In this document: piece by piece, positions 25,072 through 32,591 of the stretch | Layout of the letters: each line of letters opens with the position of its first letter | How positions within the stretch are numbered: the stretch's first letter is position 1 | IMG/VR virus record: IMGVR_UViG_3300030838_000001 | Coordinates: 186,001 to 250,000 of that record | Length of the DNA stretch: 64,000 bases | Reading direction: 5' to 3' (one strand) | From: a virus | Translations under genes and position numbers: made by a program | The notes under the pieces: generated by a model | The model's input: only the letters and a program-made list of their open reading frames with translations | Databases searched by the model: none | What the model was told of the DNA's origin: nothing

Positions 25072-25629
25072 ATGGAAACAACATTTAAGATTTCAAAAGC
25101 AGGTAAGTATATCGATATCAAGTATATCGTAGGAATTCAATTACCAATGTCAGTATATGACAATGTACTTGTTAGCTCAGCTAAAGAAGGACGAAAGTTG
25201 ATTCAACTAATTCGTGATTTTGAGAAAGGTGTTAAGGAAGAGCTTGTTAAACAAGGTATTGACTTGGATTACCGAATGATTATGATTAGACATTTACAAG
25301 TAATTGATTCTATTGCCAGTGGCCTAGATATCAGAAGCAAAATGTCGGTTGCAGAATTATCAGATAGATTTGTATTCGGATATAAAAGAATGTACGATAC
25401 AATGATTGATGAAGTTGAAGAAACTCTCAAATATTTCAATGAAGTTAAAGCTGAGAGTTCTTATGTGAAGGATTGGAGACGCTTTGATAAGTACAATGAA
25501 TATATTAGAGATTACTCATTGAATTATCCAAAGATTAGTTCAGATGATTTTGGAAAGGACCCATTAAAAAATATGCAAGCACTAGCAAATGAAATGCTTG
25601 AAACATTAATTAAAGACAGAAAAAAATGA
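25072..25629 (+). CDS. Hypothetical protein, 185 aa
   Basis: Mostly helical and charged; VSVAELSDRFVFGYKRMYDTM-type segments but no recognised motif. ATGA overlap with the next gene. Confidence 0.7.
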   Translation: METTFKISKAGKYIDIKYIVGIQLPMSVYDNVLVSSAKEGRKLIQLIRDFEKGVKEELVKQGIDLDYRMIMIRHLQVIDSIASGLDIRSKMSVAELSDRFVFGYKRMYDTMIDEVEETLKYFNEVKAESSYVKDWRRFDKYNEYIRDYSLNYPKISSDDFGKDPLKNMQALANEMLETLIKDRKK

Positions 25630-26309
25630 AAAATATAGTTTTTGTTGCTGATATTGCAGATGATATCGACGACTTAATAGCAATCGAATACTTAGCCGTA
25701 AATGGTTATTTAAAATGCTTGGTATTAGACGGTAAAAGCAACGATGAATCAAGAGAAAAATATCTATCAGATTTAGGTGTTACCGTAACAAGTGAAATTC
25801 CAACAGATACAAAGATTATCTTCTGTGGTGGAGCACTAACTAAGATTGCTGATTTTGTTAAAACTAATGAAATCGACTTATTGGTTGCAAACGGTGGATT
25901 TGCTGGTAGTAATGTAGTAGCAGAACCACTTGAGAAGTTTAGAGGAAAGAATAAAATCAGAACCTACAACTTCAATATGGATATTCTAGCAACACTTGAA
26001 GTAATCAACTCACCAAATATTAATGAAACGATACTAGTTTCAAAAAATGTGTGTCACAGCGCAGAAAATGTAATTGGTAAGATACACACTGATGAATTTT
26101 TAAAGAATCACGAATTGAGTGATACCAAGCGTTTACACGATTTATTGATGGTTAAAGAAGGTGTTAATTACTTGAATAACAACGAAATGATTTGTGAATA
26201 CTTAAATGTAAACCCAATCATTGAGCCGAGATATCCTGACAATATGTCTTTATGGGGTTCAGAGCCGAATCCAACATCAAAAATAAAAATAAGTATAAAA
26301 TACAAATAA
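25626..26309 (+). CDS. Nucleoside-hydrolase-like protein (putative)
   Basis: 227 aa. The N-terminal FVADIADDIDDLIAIEYL recalls the D-x-D-x-x-x-D-D calcium site of inosine-uridine nucleoside hydrolases, and VANGGFAGSNV plus TYNFNMDILATLEV fit later active-site segments. It would split a nucleoside or nucleobase glycoside. Weaker than a textbook member, so tentative. Confidence 0.5.
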   Translation: MKNIVFVADIADDIDDLIAIEYLAVNGYLKCLVLDGKSNDESREKYLSDLGVTVTSEIPTDTKIIFCGGALTKIADFVKTNEIDLLVANGGFAGSNVVAEPLEKFRGKNKIRTYNFNMDILATLEVINSPNINETILVSKNVCHSAENVIGKIHTDEFLKNHELSDTKRLHDLLMVKEGVNYLNNNEMICEYLNVNPIIEPRYPDNMSLWGSEPNPTSKIKISIKYK

Positions 26310-26310
26310 A

Positions 26311-26841
26311 ATGAAAACACTAGTAATACATCCGAAAGACGCATCCACAGATTTCTTGAAAAAGATATATGATGGAAGAGGTTGGACTGAAGTTAACTCT
26401 AGAATACCTAAGCGTGACATGAAAACTCTTATAAAAGAGCACGACAGGGTTATCATACTTGGACATGGTACTGAAAAGGGGTTATTTGACCCTGAAACGT
26501 ACCTGCCACTTATAGATAGCAACTACGTTTATTTACTTAGAGAGAAACAAGTCATAGCCATATGGTGTAACGCTGACGTTTTCTTCTTGAAATATGGTCT
26601 TAAAGGACTATACACTGGAATGATAATATCTGAGTATGGTGAAGCACTGCTTGAATGTGTTACAACAACTTACCAAGAAATAGACGAATCTAACTTATTG
26701 TTTGGAAGAGCTATGCAAGAGGGAATAACACAAGATGGTTTTGATTTAGAGAAGATACTTGAGGTTTATACTAGTGATGGTCTAAACAGACCAATGGATT
26801 TCAACAAAACCAAGATATACAAGACAAGTATCGATGAATAA
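26311..26841 (+). CDS. Phage protein with caspase-like His/Cys arrangement
   Basis: 176 aa. HDRVIILGHGTEKGLF places a His-Gly after a hydrophobic strand and QVIAIWCNADVFFLKYG places a Cys at the end of the next strand, the layout of the CHAT/caspase fold's catalytic dyad. GMIISEYGEALLE follows. I recall a family of this shape in phages of unknown role. Proteolytic activity is inference. Confidence 0.5.
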   Translation: MKTLVIHPKDASTDFLKKIYDGRGWTEVNSRIPKRDMKTLIKEHDRVIILGHGTEKGLFDPETYLPLIDSNYVYLLREKQVIAIWCNADVFFLKYGLKGLYTGMIISEYGEALLECVTTTYQEIDESNLLFGRAMQEGITQDGFDLEKILEVYTSDGLNRPMDFNKTKIYKTSIDE

Positions 26842-27178
26842 GGTTGTTAACCTTAAAAAGGAGTCTTATGATGTGTTTATTGGTCGAGGTAGCAAGTGGG
26901 GTAATCCTTTTACACATATAAAGGATAAAAAGACCCTTGCAGATTTTGTTGTTGAAACACGAGAAGAAGCAATCGAGAGTTATAGAGAGTATCTAGCAGG
27001 AAATCAAGAACTGTTAGATTCTTTAGATGAATTGGAAGGAAAAACTCTAGGATGTTATTGTAAGCCTGAATCATGTCATGGCGATATCATCTTAGAGTTC
27101 CTAACAAAGAGAAAAATGGTTAAATTTTTAAAAAATAAAGATGAAAACAAGGGAAGGCAGAATAATAACGCTTTATAA
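26834..27178 (+). CDS. DUF4326 protein
   Basis: 114 aa. VVNLKKESYDVFIGRGSKWG and GCYCKPESCHGDIILEFL are the hallmark ends of DUF4326, with conserved Cys and His. Function unknown; common in phages. Overlaps both neighbours. Confidence 0.8.
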   Translation: MNKVVNLKKESYDVFIGRGSKWGNPFTHIKDKKTLADFVVETREEAIESYREYLAGNQELLDSLDELEGKTLGCYCKPESCHGDIILEFLTKRKMVKFLKNKDENKGRQNNNAL

Positions 27179-27776
27179 TGCGAATAATAACGATACTTCA
27201 TGGACCCACAAGTTTATGATTGTTGATGTTAGAACATATAAACACTTGGCAACACCATTTACTATACCTGATGATTTTGAAAAGAATTTCAATAGTCTTC
27301 ATGTACTTGTTGAAGTTGATAATAACGACTTACCTATTCTAGATGAAAATGGCAAGTGTAAGCTACATAAAAAGACAATGAATATCAGAGAGTACTTAAG
27401 CTTTTTTGGTCCTTCTAAAGAGATTAAACAGCGTATGAGTAACGGTCAGATAAAGATAAACAATAAGGTTGTTAAAAGCTTTGATGTTGAGTGTGCATTT
27501 GACTATGATGCTGAAGATGTTGCAATAGTTGAATTGGCTGATTTCCTTATGGATTGTGGACTTGATTTAAAACAATTAAATCTTTTGAAGTCCTACGCAG
27601 GATTGAATATCATGGATTTCTTCGGAACGCCTACAATTCAAGAAGGTCCAACAAATATCCATAAGTTCAAGTTCTTAGAAAAATATATCCTGATTTCAGT
27701 ATCAAAGAGAGAACACTATGTTGTTTTAAATGATGAATATCCAAGCAGGGTTCCTTATCAATTATTATGGGCCTGA
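27141..27776 (+). CDS. S4-like RNA-binding motif protein (putative), 211 aa
   Basis: KEIKQRMSNGQIKINNKVV resembles the S4 RNA-binding motif of ribosomal S4 and TyrRS. The rest is unassigned. Overlaps DUF4326 by 38 bases. Confidence 0.5.
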   Translation: MKTREGRIITLYNANNNDTSWTHKFMIVDVRTYKHLATPFTIPDDFEKNFNSLHVLVEVDNNDLPILDENGKCKLHKKTMNIREYLSFFGPSKEIKQRMSNGQIKINNKVVKSFDVECAFDYDAEDVAIVELADFLMDCGLDLKQLNLLKSYAGLNIMDFFGTPTIQEGPTNIHKFKFLEKYILISVSKREHYVVLNDEYPSRVPYQLLWA

Positions 27777-27779
27777 TAC

Positions 27780-27810
27780 TTGTATCTAAATGAATAAAAT
27801 AGTATCTTTG
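27780..27810 (+). promoter_or_regulatory. Bacteroidota-type promoter
   Basis: TTG 27780-27782, 20-base spacer, TATCTTTG 27803-27810; fixes the start of the next gene at 27826. Confidence 0.75.
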
Positions 27811-27825
27811 TTAAAAGACAAAAAT

Positions 27826-28311
27826 ATGACAAAAAAGAAAACACTTTATTTAGACATGGATGGTGTAATAGCCAACTTTGATAAGATGATTCACGATTTA
27901 CACCCTGAATTACTTGAAATTACGGATTACGACGAAAGGTCAGATATGATTGACAAGGTAGCGATGGAAAACCCAAATTTATTTTGTGAATTGGAACCAA
28001 TCGAAGGAGCAATCGAAGCTGTAAACAAATTATTCGAAATATTCGATGTTTATTTCTTATCTACTCCAATGTACGAAATCCCTGAGAGTTATATGGGTAA
28101 AAGAATTTGGCTTGAAAAGCACTTCGGTGAAAAAGCTAAAAAGAGACTAACGCTAACACATAGAAAGGACCTTTCAATAGGTGAGTTCTTGGTTGATGAT
28201 AGAATCAAAAATGGAGCTGGTGAGTTTACAGGTAAACATATTCACTTTGCAACACCTGAATTCCCAAATTGGGAAACAACACTTAAATACTTAGAAGACA
28301 ATGTTTTATAA
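27826..28311 (+). CDS. 5'(3')-deoxyribonucleotidase (NT5C-like HAD)
   Basis: 161 aa. LYLDMDGVIANFD is HAD motif I, YFLSTPMYE motif II, LTLTHRKDL motif III-like and EFLVDDRIKNGAGEF motif IV. It dephosphorylates deoxynucleoside monophosphates. An upstream in-frame ATG at 27790 precedes the promoter box, so 27826 is preferred. Confidence 0.88.
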   Translation: MTKKKTLYLDMDGVIANFDKMIHDLHPELLEITDYDERSDMIDKVAMENPNLFCELEPIEGAIEAVNKLFEIFDVYFLSTPMYEIPESYMGKRIWLEKHFGEKAKKRLTLTHRKDLSIGEFLVDDRIKNGAGEFTGKHIHFATPEFPNWETTLKYLEDNVL

Positions 28312-28339
28312 AATAATTTAAAAATAATCATTAAAAAAC

Positions 28340-28370
28340 TTGACTTATGTACTAACTTTTAGTACCTTTG
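28340..28370 (+). promoter_or_regulatory. Strong Bacteroidota-type promoter
   Basis: ACTTGACTT element, TTG 28340-28342, 20-base spacer, TACCTTTG 28363-28370; second of three short autonomous units. Confidence 0.8.
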
Positions 28371-28406
28371 TATATATTTATTAAACAAACGAATAAACAC
28401 AATATT

Positions 28407-28490
28407 ATGAGAACACTTACAAACATATTTGATTTTGCATTTACAGCAGCCGAAGAGGATTACTCTTGGGAAGGTCAACTAGTGTCGTAA
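28407..28490 (+). CDS. Short peptide, 27 aa, in autonomous unit
   Basis: Preceded by the same AT-rich leader (TTTATTAAACAAACGAATAA) as the unit at 19458 and followed by a terminator. The peptide shows no homology to the other two leader peptides. Coding status uncertain. Confidence 0.4.
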   Translation: MRTLTNIFDFAFTAAEEDYSWEGQLVS

Positions 28491-28518
28491 GTTAAGTAAT
28501 ATTAACAATACAATCAAG

Positions 28519-28550
28519 AGTCTGACCATAAAACGTCAGACTTTTTTTTT
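28519..28550 (+). terminator. Rho-independent terminator
   Basis: GTCTGAC/GTCAGAC hairpin followed by nine Ts. Confidence 0.85.
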
Positions 28551-28572
28551 GGAAAAAATGTTCTTTAAAATT

Positions 28573-28602
28573 TTGAAATTAAGAAAATAAGTATTACCTT
28601 TG
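28573..28602 (+). promoter_or_regulatory. Bacteroidota-type promoter
   Basis: TTG 28573-28575, 19-base spacer, TACCTTTG 28595-28602, before the gene at 28626. Confidence 0.75.
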
Positions 28603-28625
28603 TATCATCAAAAAATATAAGGATT

Positions 28626-29081
28626 ATGAAAAAGTTTTTACAATATTTAACGCTTAGGGATTTTAATGATGAATTTTTATTTCCATCACCAATTGGACAT
28701 ATTGTTTTTGTGATATTATTTGTAATATTCGTAGGAACATGTAGTCATAAAAGACAAAATGAAGAACCAAAGGTAAACCATATCATAATGGAAGATGCTG
28801 TACAAGTTGGTGATTCAATCGAAGCTCCATGGGCTGAGAAAACAGATTCAACGGAAGTCGAGTTTAGTGTTCCAAAAGGAACATATTGGTCAAGCGAAGA
28901 AACAAAGTTACCAAGAGGTATTGTTAAAGTAACTGACCACGCTCATGGTAGTAATGGTAAAAGTGATAACAAAAGTGATAATTATGTTACTATAAAGGGA
29001 ACCGATGGTCAGTTAACTATTGTTAGAGATGTTGAGATTGATTTATATTTGAATCTTCAAGTTGGAGATACAATTAAATAA
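28626..29081 (+). CDS. Membrane-anchored protein, 151 aa
   Basis: A single hydrophobic span (IGHIVFVILFVIFVG, about residues 24-40) followed by Cys and a polar extracytoplasmic domain ending in a compact beta region (VEIDLYLNLQVGDTIK). Could be a lipoprotein or signal-anchored protein. Function unknown. Confidence 0.65.
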   Translation: MKKFLQYLTLRDFNDEFLFPSPIGHIVFVILFVIFVGTCSHKRQNEEPKVNHIIMEDAVQVGDSIEAPWAEKTDSTEVEFSVPKGTYWSSEETKLPRGIVKVTDHAHGSNGKSDNKSDNYVTIKGTDGQLTIVRDVEIDLYLNLQVGDTIK

Positions 29082-29123
29082 AAAAAATATCAAAAAACAT
29101 TAGGTTATTAAATTTAAAAGTTA

Positions 29124-29131
29124 TACCTTTG
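29124..29131 (+). promoter_or_regulatory. Promoter -7 box
   Basis: TACCTTTG 22 bases before the ATG at 29154. Confidence 0.6.
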
Positions 29132-29153
29132 TACTATCAAAATAACGAAAGAT

Positions 29154-29438
29154 ATGATAAGAATACTAGTAGAATTTGAGTTTATTCCTGAGCATACAGA
29201 AGAAGCTAAAAAGCTTATAAAAGAGTTAGCAATCAAATCAGCTCAAGAAAAAGGATGTGTGATGTATCATGCACTTGAAAGTCTTAATGATGAAAATTCA
29301 GTGATACTTTATGAAAGTTTCGCAGATAAAGAAGCACAAGACTTCCATAAAACGACAAGTCATTACAAGGAAATCTTGCAAGAGAAATTACCAAGCTTGA
29401 TTAAAGAACGTAAGGTTCGTTTCTTGGAAATATTATAA
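29154..29438 (+). CDS. Antibiotic biosynthesis monooxygenase (ABM) domain protein
   Basis: 94 aa, a single ferredoxin-like ABM domain: EFEFIPEHTEEAKKLIKEL, GCVMYHALESLND and FHKTTSHYKEIL follow the family order with the conserved His. Such YgiN-type proteins oxidise quinones or bind small aromatics. Six bases before tRNA-Phe. Confidence 0.8.
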   Translation: MIRILVEFEFIPEHTEEAKKLIKELAIKSAQEKGCVMYHALESLNDENSVILYESFADKEAQDFHKTTSHYKEILQEKLPSLIKERKVRFLEIL

Positions 29439-29443
29439 TAATT

Positions 29444-29516
29444 GGTACCTTAGCTCAGTTGGTAGAGCACCGCACTGAAGATGCGGGTGTCGCTGGTTCG
29501 AATCCAGCAGGTACCA
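29444..29516 (+). tRNA. tRNA-Phe(GAA)
   Basis: Acceptor GGTACCT/AGGTACC, D-arm GCTC/GAGC, stem CCGCA/TGCGG, loop CTGAAGA, T-arm CGCTGG-type with TTCGAAT, A73. Canonical. Confidence 0.93.
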
Positions 29517-29576
29517 CAAATGTGACTGAGTTTTTCTATGGCTCACAAAGGGATGCATCCCTACATAGAAGCAATT

Positions 29577-29649
29577 GGTACTGTAGCTCAATTGGTAGAG
29601 CACTCGTCTGAAGAGCGGGGTGTTGTGGGTTCGAGTCCCACTGGTACCA
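29577..29649 (+). tRNA. tRNA-Phe(GAA), second copy
   Basis: Acceptor GGTACTG/TGGTACC, stem CTCGT/GCGGG, loop CTGAAGA, T-arm GTGGG/CCCAC, A73. Diverged from the copy 133 bases upstream. Confidence 0.92.
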
Positions 29650-29712
29650 CAAACTCATTAATGCCGTTGATGGTGTGCTCAAGAGTATAAAAACCGCAGT
29701 AACCATCATTTT

Positions 29713-29785
29713 GGTCTATTCGTCTAGTCGGTCAGGACGTGCCCCTTTCACGGGTAAAACACGGGTTCGAATCCCGTATAGACTA
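29713..29785 (+). tRNA. tRNA-Glu(TTC)
   Basis: Acceptor GGTCTAT/ATAGACT (G1-U72), D-arm GTCT/AGGAC, stem TGCCC/GGGTA, loop CTTTCAC, variable AAAC, T-arm ACGGG/CCCGT. Cognate of the short GluRS at 32981. Confidence 0.92.
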
Positions 29786-29787
29786 CT

Positions 29788-29935
29788 GGGAATGTACGTT
29801 CAGCGGTCCGATTGGCTCTTAGGAGATGGTTTAAAACAATTGGGAAGTGTGTCAAGAAATTGATTGGGTAAAAACACTATCAGAACGACTCCCGTGAAGG
29901 GGAGAAAGTCGCAGGTTCGAATCCTGTCGTTCCTA
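29788..29935 (+). tRNA. tRNA-like gene with ~80-base D-loop insertion
   Basis: Acceptor GGGAATG/CGTTCCT pairs over seven bases (G1-U72); D-stem CGTTC/GAACG is intact but its loop (29802-29882) holds two hairpins (CCGATTG/CAATTGG and AGTGT/ACACT). Anticodon stem CTCCC/GGGAG closes a six-base loop GTGAAG. T-arm GCAGG/CCTGT is normal. Anticodon could be GAA or TGA. Confidence 0.6.
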
Positions 29936-30005
29936 CTATGAAGTACCTACGGCAATAGGTATAACAGAGCCAACGAATTTGAATTGCCGTTTGAAGGTGT
30001 TGGTA

Positions 30006-30076
30006 GAAGCGTTCGTCTAGTGGACCAGGACACAGCCAATGGGGCTGAAACACAGGTTCGAGTCCTGTACGCTTTG
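30006..30076 (+). tRNA. tRNA-like gene with five-base anticodon loop
   Basis: Acceptor GAAGCGT/ACGCTTT (G1-U72), Glu-type D-arm GTCT/AGGAC, perfect stem CAGCC/GGCTG closing only AATGG, variable AAAC, T-arm ACAGG/CCTGT. Built like tRNA-Glu but the loop is two bases short; anticodon cannot be assigned. Confidence 0.6.
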
Positions 30077-30166
30077 CAATTAAGAGCACGTGGAAGTACG
30101 ATAGCCCCCACAGTATAGAAAAAAACTAAGGTATCGTTGACTTCATGGTGGAAAGAAACCATATTT

Positions 30167-30238
30167 GGTCCTATCGTCTAGGGGTCAGGACACTAGGTTT
30201 TCAGCCTATAAACGAGGGTTCGATTCCCTCTAGGACTA
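30167..30238 (+). tRNA. tRNA-Glu(TTC)
   Basis: Acceptor GGTCCTA/TAGGACT (G1-U72), loop TTTTCAG, variable AAAC, T-arm GAGGG/CCCTC. Second tRNA-Glu. Confidence 0.9.
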
Positions 30239-30240
30239 CA

Positions 30241-30296
30241 AGAGACTGTTACTAATTTATAGGACTCCGAGTGAGGGGAAGCGTAGAATTAGAATT
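30241..30296 (+). repeat. Recurrent inter-tRNA spacer (copy 1)
   Basis: Begins GACTGTTACTAATTTATAG and ends GCGTAGAATTA; TAATT and AATTA can pair across it. Related copies lie at 51359-51418 and 51704-51751. Confidence 0.6.
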
Positions 30297-30299
30297 TTT

Positions 30300-30372
30300 G
30301 GAGCAGAGGTGTTGATGGTAACATACTCCCCTGTCACGGGATAGATTGAGGGTTCGACTCCCTTGTGCTCCG
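30300..30372 (+). tRNA. tRNA-Asp(GTC)
   Basis: Acceptor GGAGCAG/GTGCTCC (one mismatch at 7-66), loop CTGTCAC, T-arm GAGGG/CCCTT, G73 as usual for Asp. Confidence 0.85.
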
Positions 30373-30528
30373 CAAGTCTATTAGGGTCGGCTGGAGACAA
30401 AGAGACTAAAATCATAAGGGTTCTAGTAGGGGTTGTGAACCGTATAATGACACATGACGTTGGGAAGTATAGCCAAAATGACACTCGGAAAGACGAAGGT
30501 TTGATGTTGAACCATATCAACATAATTC

Positions 30529-30601
30529 GGATGTGAGGTCAAATGGTTAAGATATCACCCTGTCACGGTGTTTGGAGCGGGTTCGAATCCCGTCACATCC
30601 G
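30529..30601 (+). tRNA. tRNA-Asp(GTC), second copy
   Basis: Acceptor GGATGTG/CACATCC, loop CTGTCAC with stem TCACC/GGTGT, T-arm GCGGG/CCCGT, G73. The 156-base stretch before it has a TGATGTTG/CAACAT hairpin and no gene I can name. Confidence 0.9.
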
Positions 30602-30607
30602 CAAATT

Positions 30608-30738
30608 GGAAATGTTACCCCAAAGCATGAGATTAATCAGAATGCGAGTCTATCAATGATAACGAAACCTTGATAGATTTAGGAATAAGGGTACCTCTAA
30701 TGGGATTTCGTTTGCAGGTTCGAGTCCTGCCATTTCCG
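30608..30738 (+). tRNA. tRNA-like gene with ~68-base D-loop insertion
   Basis: Acceptor GGAAATG/CATTTCC is perfect over seven pairs, T-arm GCAGG/CCTGC is perfect, G73. Possible D-stem TACCC/GGGTA encloses an insertion with its own CTATCAA/TTGATAG hairpin. The segment before the T-arm does not form a normal anticodon arm, so identity is open. Confidence 0.5.
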
Positions 30739-30765
30739 CAATAATGTAACAAAAAAAATTGAGTT

Positions 30766-30798
30766 ATGAAAACAATGCGTAAATTCAGTCTCTTCTAA
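30766..30798 (+). other. Possible 10-codon upstream ORF with hairpin
   Basis: ATG-AAA-ACA...CTC-TTC-TAA reads MKTMRKFSLF. Its end overlaps a TCTTCTAAGG/CCTTACAAGA hairpin just before the start at 30821, a layout compatible with translational control. Confidence 0.3.
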
Positions 30799-30820
30799 GG
30801 TCAAATCCTTACAAGAGAAA

Positions 30821-31522
30821 ATGAGTAAAAACACAAAAAAAGAAAGTTATAAGCCTTTTATTAAGCTTATTAACGAAAGAGCTAAAATTTGGAAGCTTAT
30901 CGATGATTTAGGTTACATCGAGTTAGAAGAACCTATTCATCACGGTTACGATTCGTTTTTCGTATTAAGAGACGATATTTCAAGAAGAAAAGATGCTCCT
31001 TTATTAGAAGATTTGTTAAAGAATTATACTAGTGTTGCATGGTGTAGAAATAAAGACTTCATTGTCAAAAGAAGAGGTAAGAAAGAAAAAATTGAACCTA
31101 GTCTTGTTCACGTAAGTGTAGCGGCATATTTGTTATTTTCACCAAAGAAACAAGAGTTCTTTACCAAGCACTTCATTAGAGGTTGGCATAGTGTTCGAGA
31201 AGTATATTGTCTTAATTTACCAAGACACTATTACGTAATCAAAAAGAAAAAAAGTTACATTACACATAGAAAGGTAATGGATGCTCAATTGCAAAGTGAC
31301 TTGGACTTGGTTTATGACCAAATCAACGAAATCACAGAAGTTTCAAACCCTTATAACAATCCTTGTGGTTGGGATGTAAGATTTTGGAACAAGGCTTCAA
31401 GAAGAAAAGATAATGTTATAACTAGCAATATCAAAAACCACTTCGATGGAGAACTTGATAGTGATTTATTAGAATATGGTCTTTCTGAGAAAGCAAGACA
31501 TGGAGCAAATTGGTATCGATAA
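30821..31522 (+). CDS. Hypothetical phage protein, 233 aa
   Basis: Basic, with SLVHVSVAAYLLFSPKKQEFF and SRRKDNVITSNIKNHF; no recognised domain. Isolated inside the second tRNA group. Possibly RNA-binding given its charge and setting (inference). Confidence 0.7.
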   Translation: MSKNTKKESYKPFIKLINERAKIWKLIDDLGYIELEEPIHHGYDSFFVLRDDISRRKDAPLLEDLLKNYTSVAWCRNKDFIVKRRGKKEKIEPSLVHVSVAAYLLFSPKKQEFFTKHFIRGWHSVREVYCLNLPRHYYVIKKKKSYITHRKVMDAQLQSDLDLVYDQINEITEVSNPYNNPCGWDVRFWNKASRRKDNVITSNIKNHFDGELDSDLLEYGLSEKARHGANWYR

Positions 31523-31739
31523 AATACAGAAATGGTTAACGATGTGACCTCTATTTATAAGTCATGTTGTTGCCATATGTAACAAAATTTAGATAATAAC
31601 TCGGAGACGAGCATGCGAAAGGTACCCACAGAGGGTCTAAGTCCGATTGATACGATACATAAGAACAGTTTCATAGGTTCCCAGCTGAATAAGGTAAGAG
31701 GGTATAAAATCATATCGTTCAAAATCTAAATTTTTTAAT
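31523..31739 (+). other. Intergenic stretch, structured but unassigned
   Basis: 217 bases between a CDS and tRNA-Glu. Short hairpins with GAAA-type loops can be drawn, but no tRNA or known RNA is recognised. Confidence 0.3.
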
Positions 31740-31811
31740 GGCCCGTTCGTCTAGGGGTTAGGACGACTGGTTTTCGACCAGTAAACAGGGGTTCGATTCC
31801 CCTACGGGCTG
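31740..31811 (+). tRNA. tRNA-Glu(TTC)
   Basis: Acceptor GGCCCGT/ACGGGCT (G1-U72), stem ACTGG/CCAGT, loop TTTTCGA, variable AAAC, T-arm AGGGG/CCCCT, G73. Third tRNA-Glu. Confidence 0.92.
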
Positions 31812-31910
31812 CAATAATTGGTTGACGAAAATACTCTTGCTGGAACAAGGGTAGAAGTAGTTGGATATTATATATTTGAAGCAAGGATTCCAGTCTGAGC
31901 GGAGAGTATC

Positions 31911-31981
31911 TTGGTACTAGTTTAATTGGAAAAAACGGGTGCGCTGAGCATTTAATATGGGTTCGAGTCCCATGTATCGAA
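31911..31981 (+). tRNA. tRNA, probably Gln(CTG), with G33
   Basis: Acceptor TTGGTAC/GTATCGA (U1-A72), D-arm GTT/AAC, loop CGCTGAG on stem GGGTG/CATTT, T-arm ATGGG/CCCAT. U33 is replaced by G; C32-G38 may pair, leaving five bases. U1-A72 matches the canonical Gln tRNAs at 51840 and 51919. Confidence 0.65.
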
Positions 31982-32210
31982 CTAATTTCAACTGAAGATA
32001 AATGTAAGTATCGTGCTTAATAACCACGGAAACCTTGGTGAGGGGTCCATAGTCATCACTTATATCATTGCTAAGAATGAGTATTTATTGTAAGATATTT
32101 AAAACATCATTTATTCGGCCAATGTGGTTGATTTATAAGTGATTAAATAGGGTGTAGAGACGTTTGATGCTCTACTAGGTATTCCACTTAGAAATGGATT
32201 GAAATTTTAA
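31982..32210 (+). other. Structured 229-base linker between tRNAs
   Basis: Contains a nine-pair stem ATCACTTAT/ATAAGTGAT and a GTAGAG/CTCTAC hairpin. No CDS and no tRNA found. Confidence 0.4.
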
Positions 32211-32284
32211 GGGGTCTTAGCTCAGCTGGCTAGAGCATCTGCCTTGCACGTAGAAGGTCGTGGGTTCGACTCCCACAGGCTCCA
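32211..32284 (+). tRNA. tRNA-Ala(TGC)
   Basis: Acceptor GGGGTCT/AGGCTCC, stem TCTGC/GTAGA, loop CTTGCAC, variable AGGTC, T-arm GTGGG/CCCAC, A73. Canonical. Confidence 0.95.
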
Positions 32285-32409
32285 CAAAGTTAACAAATAC
32301 AAAAGTTCCCGAACGGTAGTAGGGCTTAGGTGAAGCGGAGTTCGAAACTCCAAATGAATCTGTTCGACTCAGGCTCGTGCTTGGTGTGCAAGAAACTAAG
32401 TTTGTTAAT

Positions 32410-32494
32410 GGGAGTGTAGCTCAGTTGGTAGAGCAGGATGTATAGGAATGCATACTTTAAATCTGTGTCAATGGTTCGATTCCATTCACTCTTA
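32410..32494 (+). tRNA. tRNA with TAA-type loop and insertion before the anticodon arm
   Basis: Acceptor GGGAGTG/CACTCTT (G1-U72), normal D-arm GCTC/GAGC, then about 16 extra bases, then stem CATAC/CTGTG (C-C mismatch at 31-39) with loop TTTAAAT as in the tRNA at 20625. T-arm AATGG/CCATT. Probably Leu(TAA). Confidence 0.6.
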
Positions 32495-32503
32495 CAAAAT
32501 ATT

Positions 32504-32576
32504 GGGGAAGTAGCTCAACTGGCTGAGCGTTACCTTTGCAAGGTAAAGGATGCGGGTTCGAATCCCGTCTTCTCCA
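32504..32576 (+). tRNA. tRNA-Ala(TGC), second copy
   Basis: Acceptor GGGGAAG/CTTCTCC, stem TTACC/GGTAA, loop TTTGCAA, T-arm GCGGG/CCCGT, A73. Confidence 0.93.
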
Positions 32577-32591
32577 CTAAAAGTTTTAAAG

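Noticed and set aside
31530-31735. Group I intron or RNase P RNA
   Set aside because: No P7/P3-type core, no conserved RNase P boxes; left as unassigned structured sequence.
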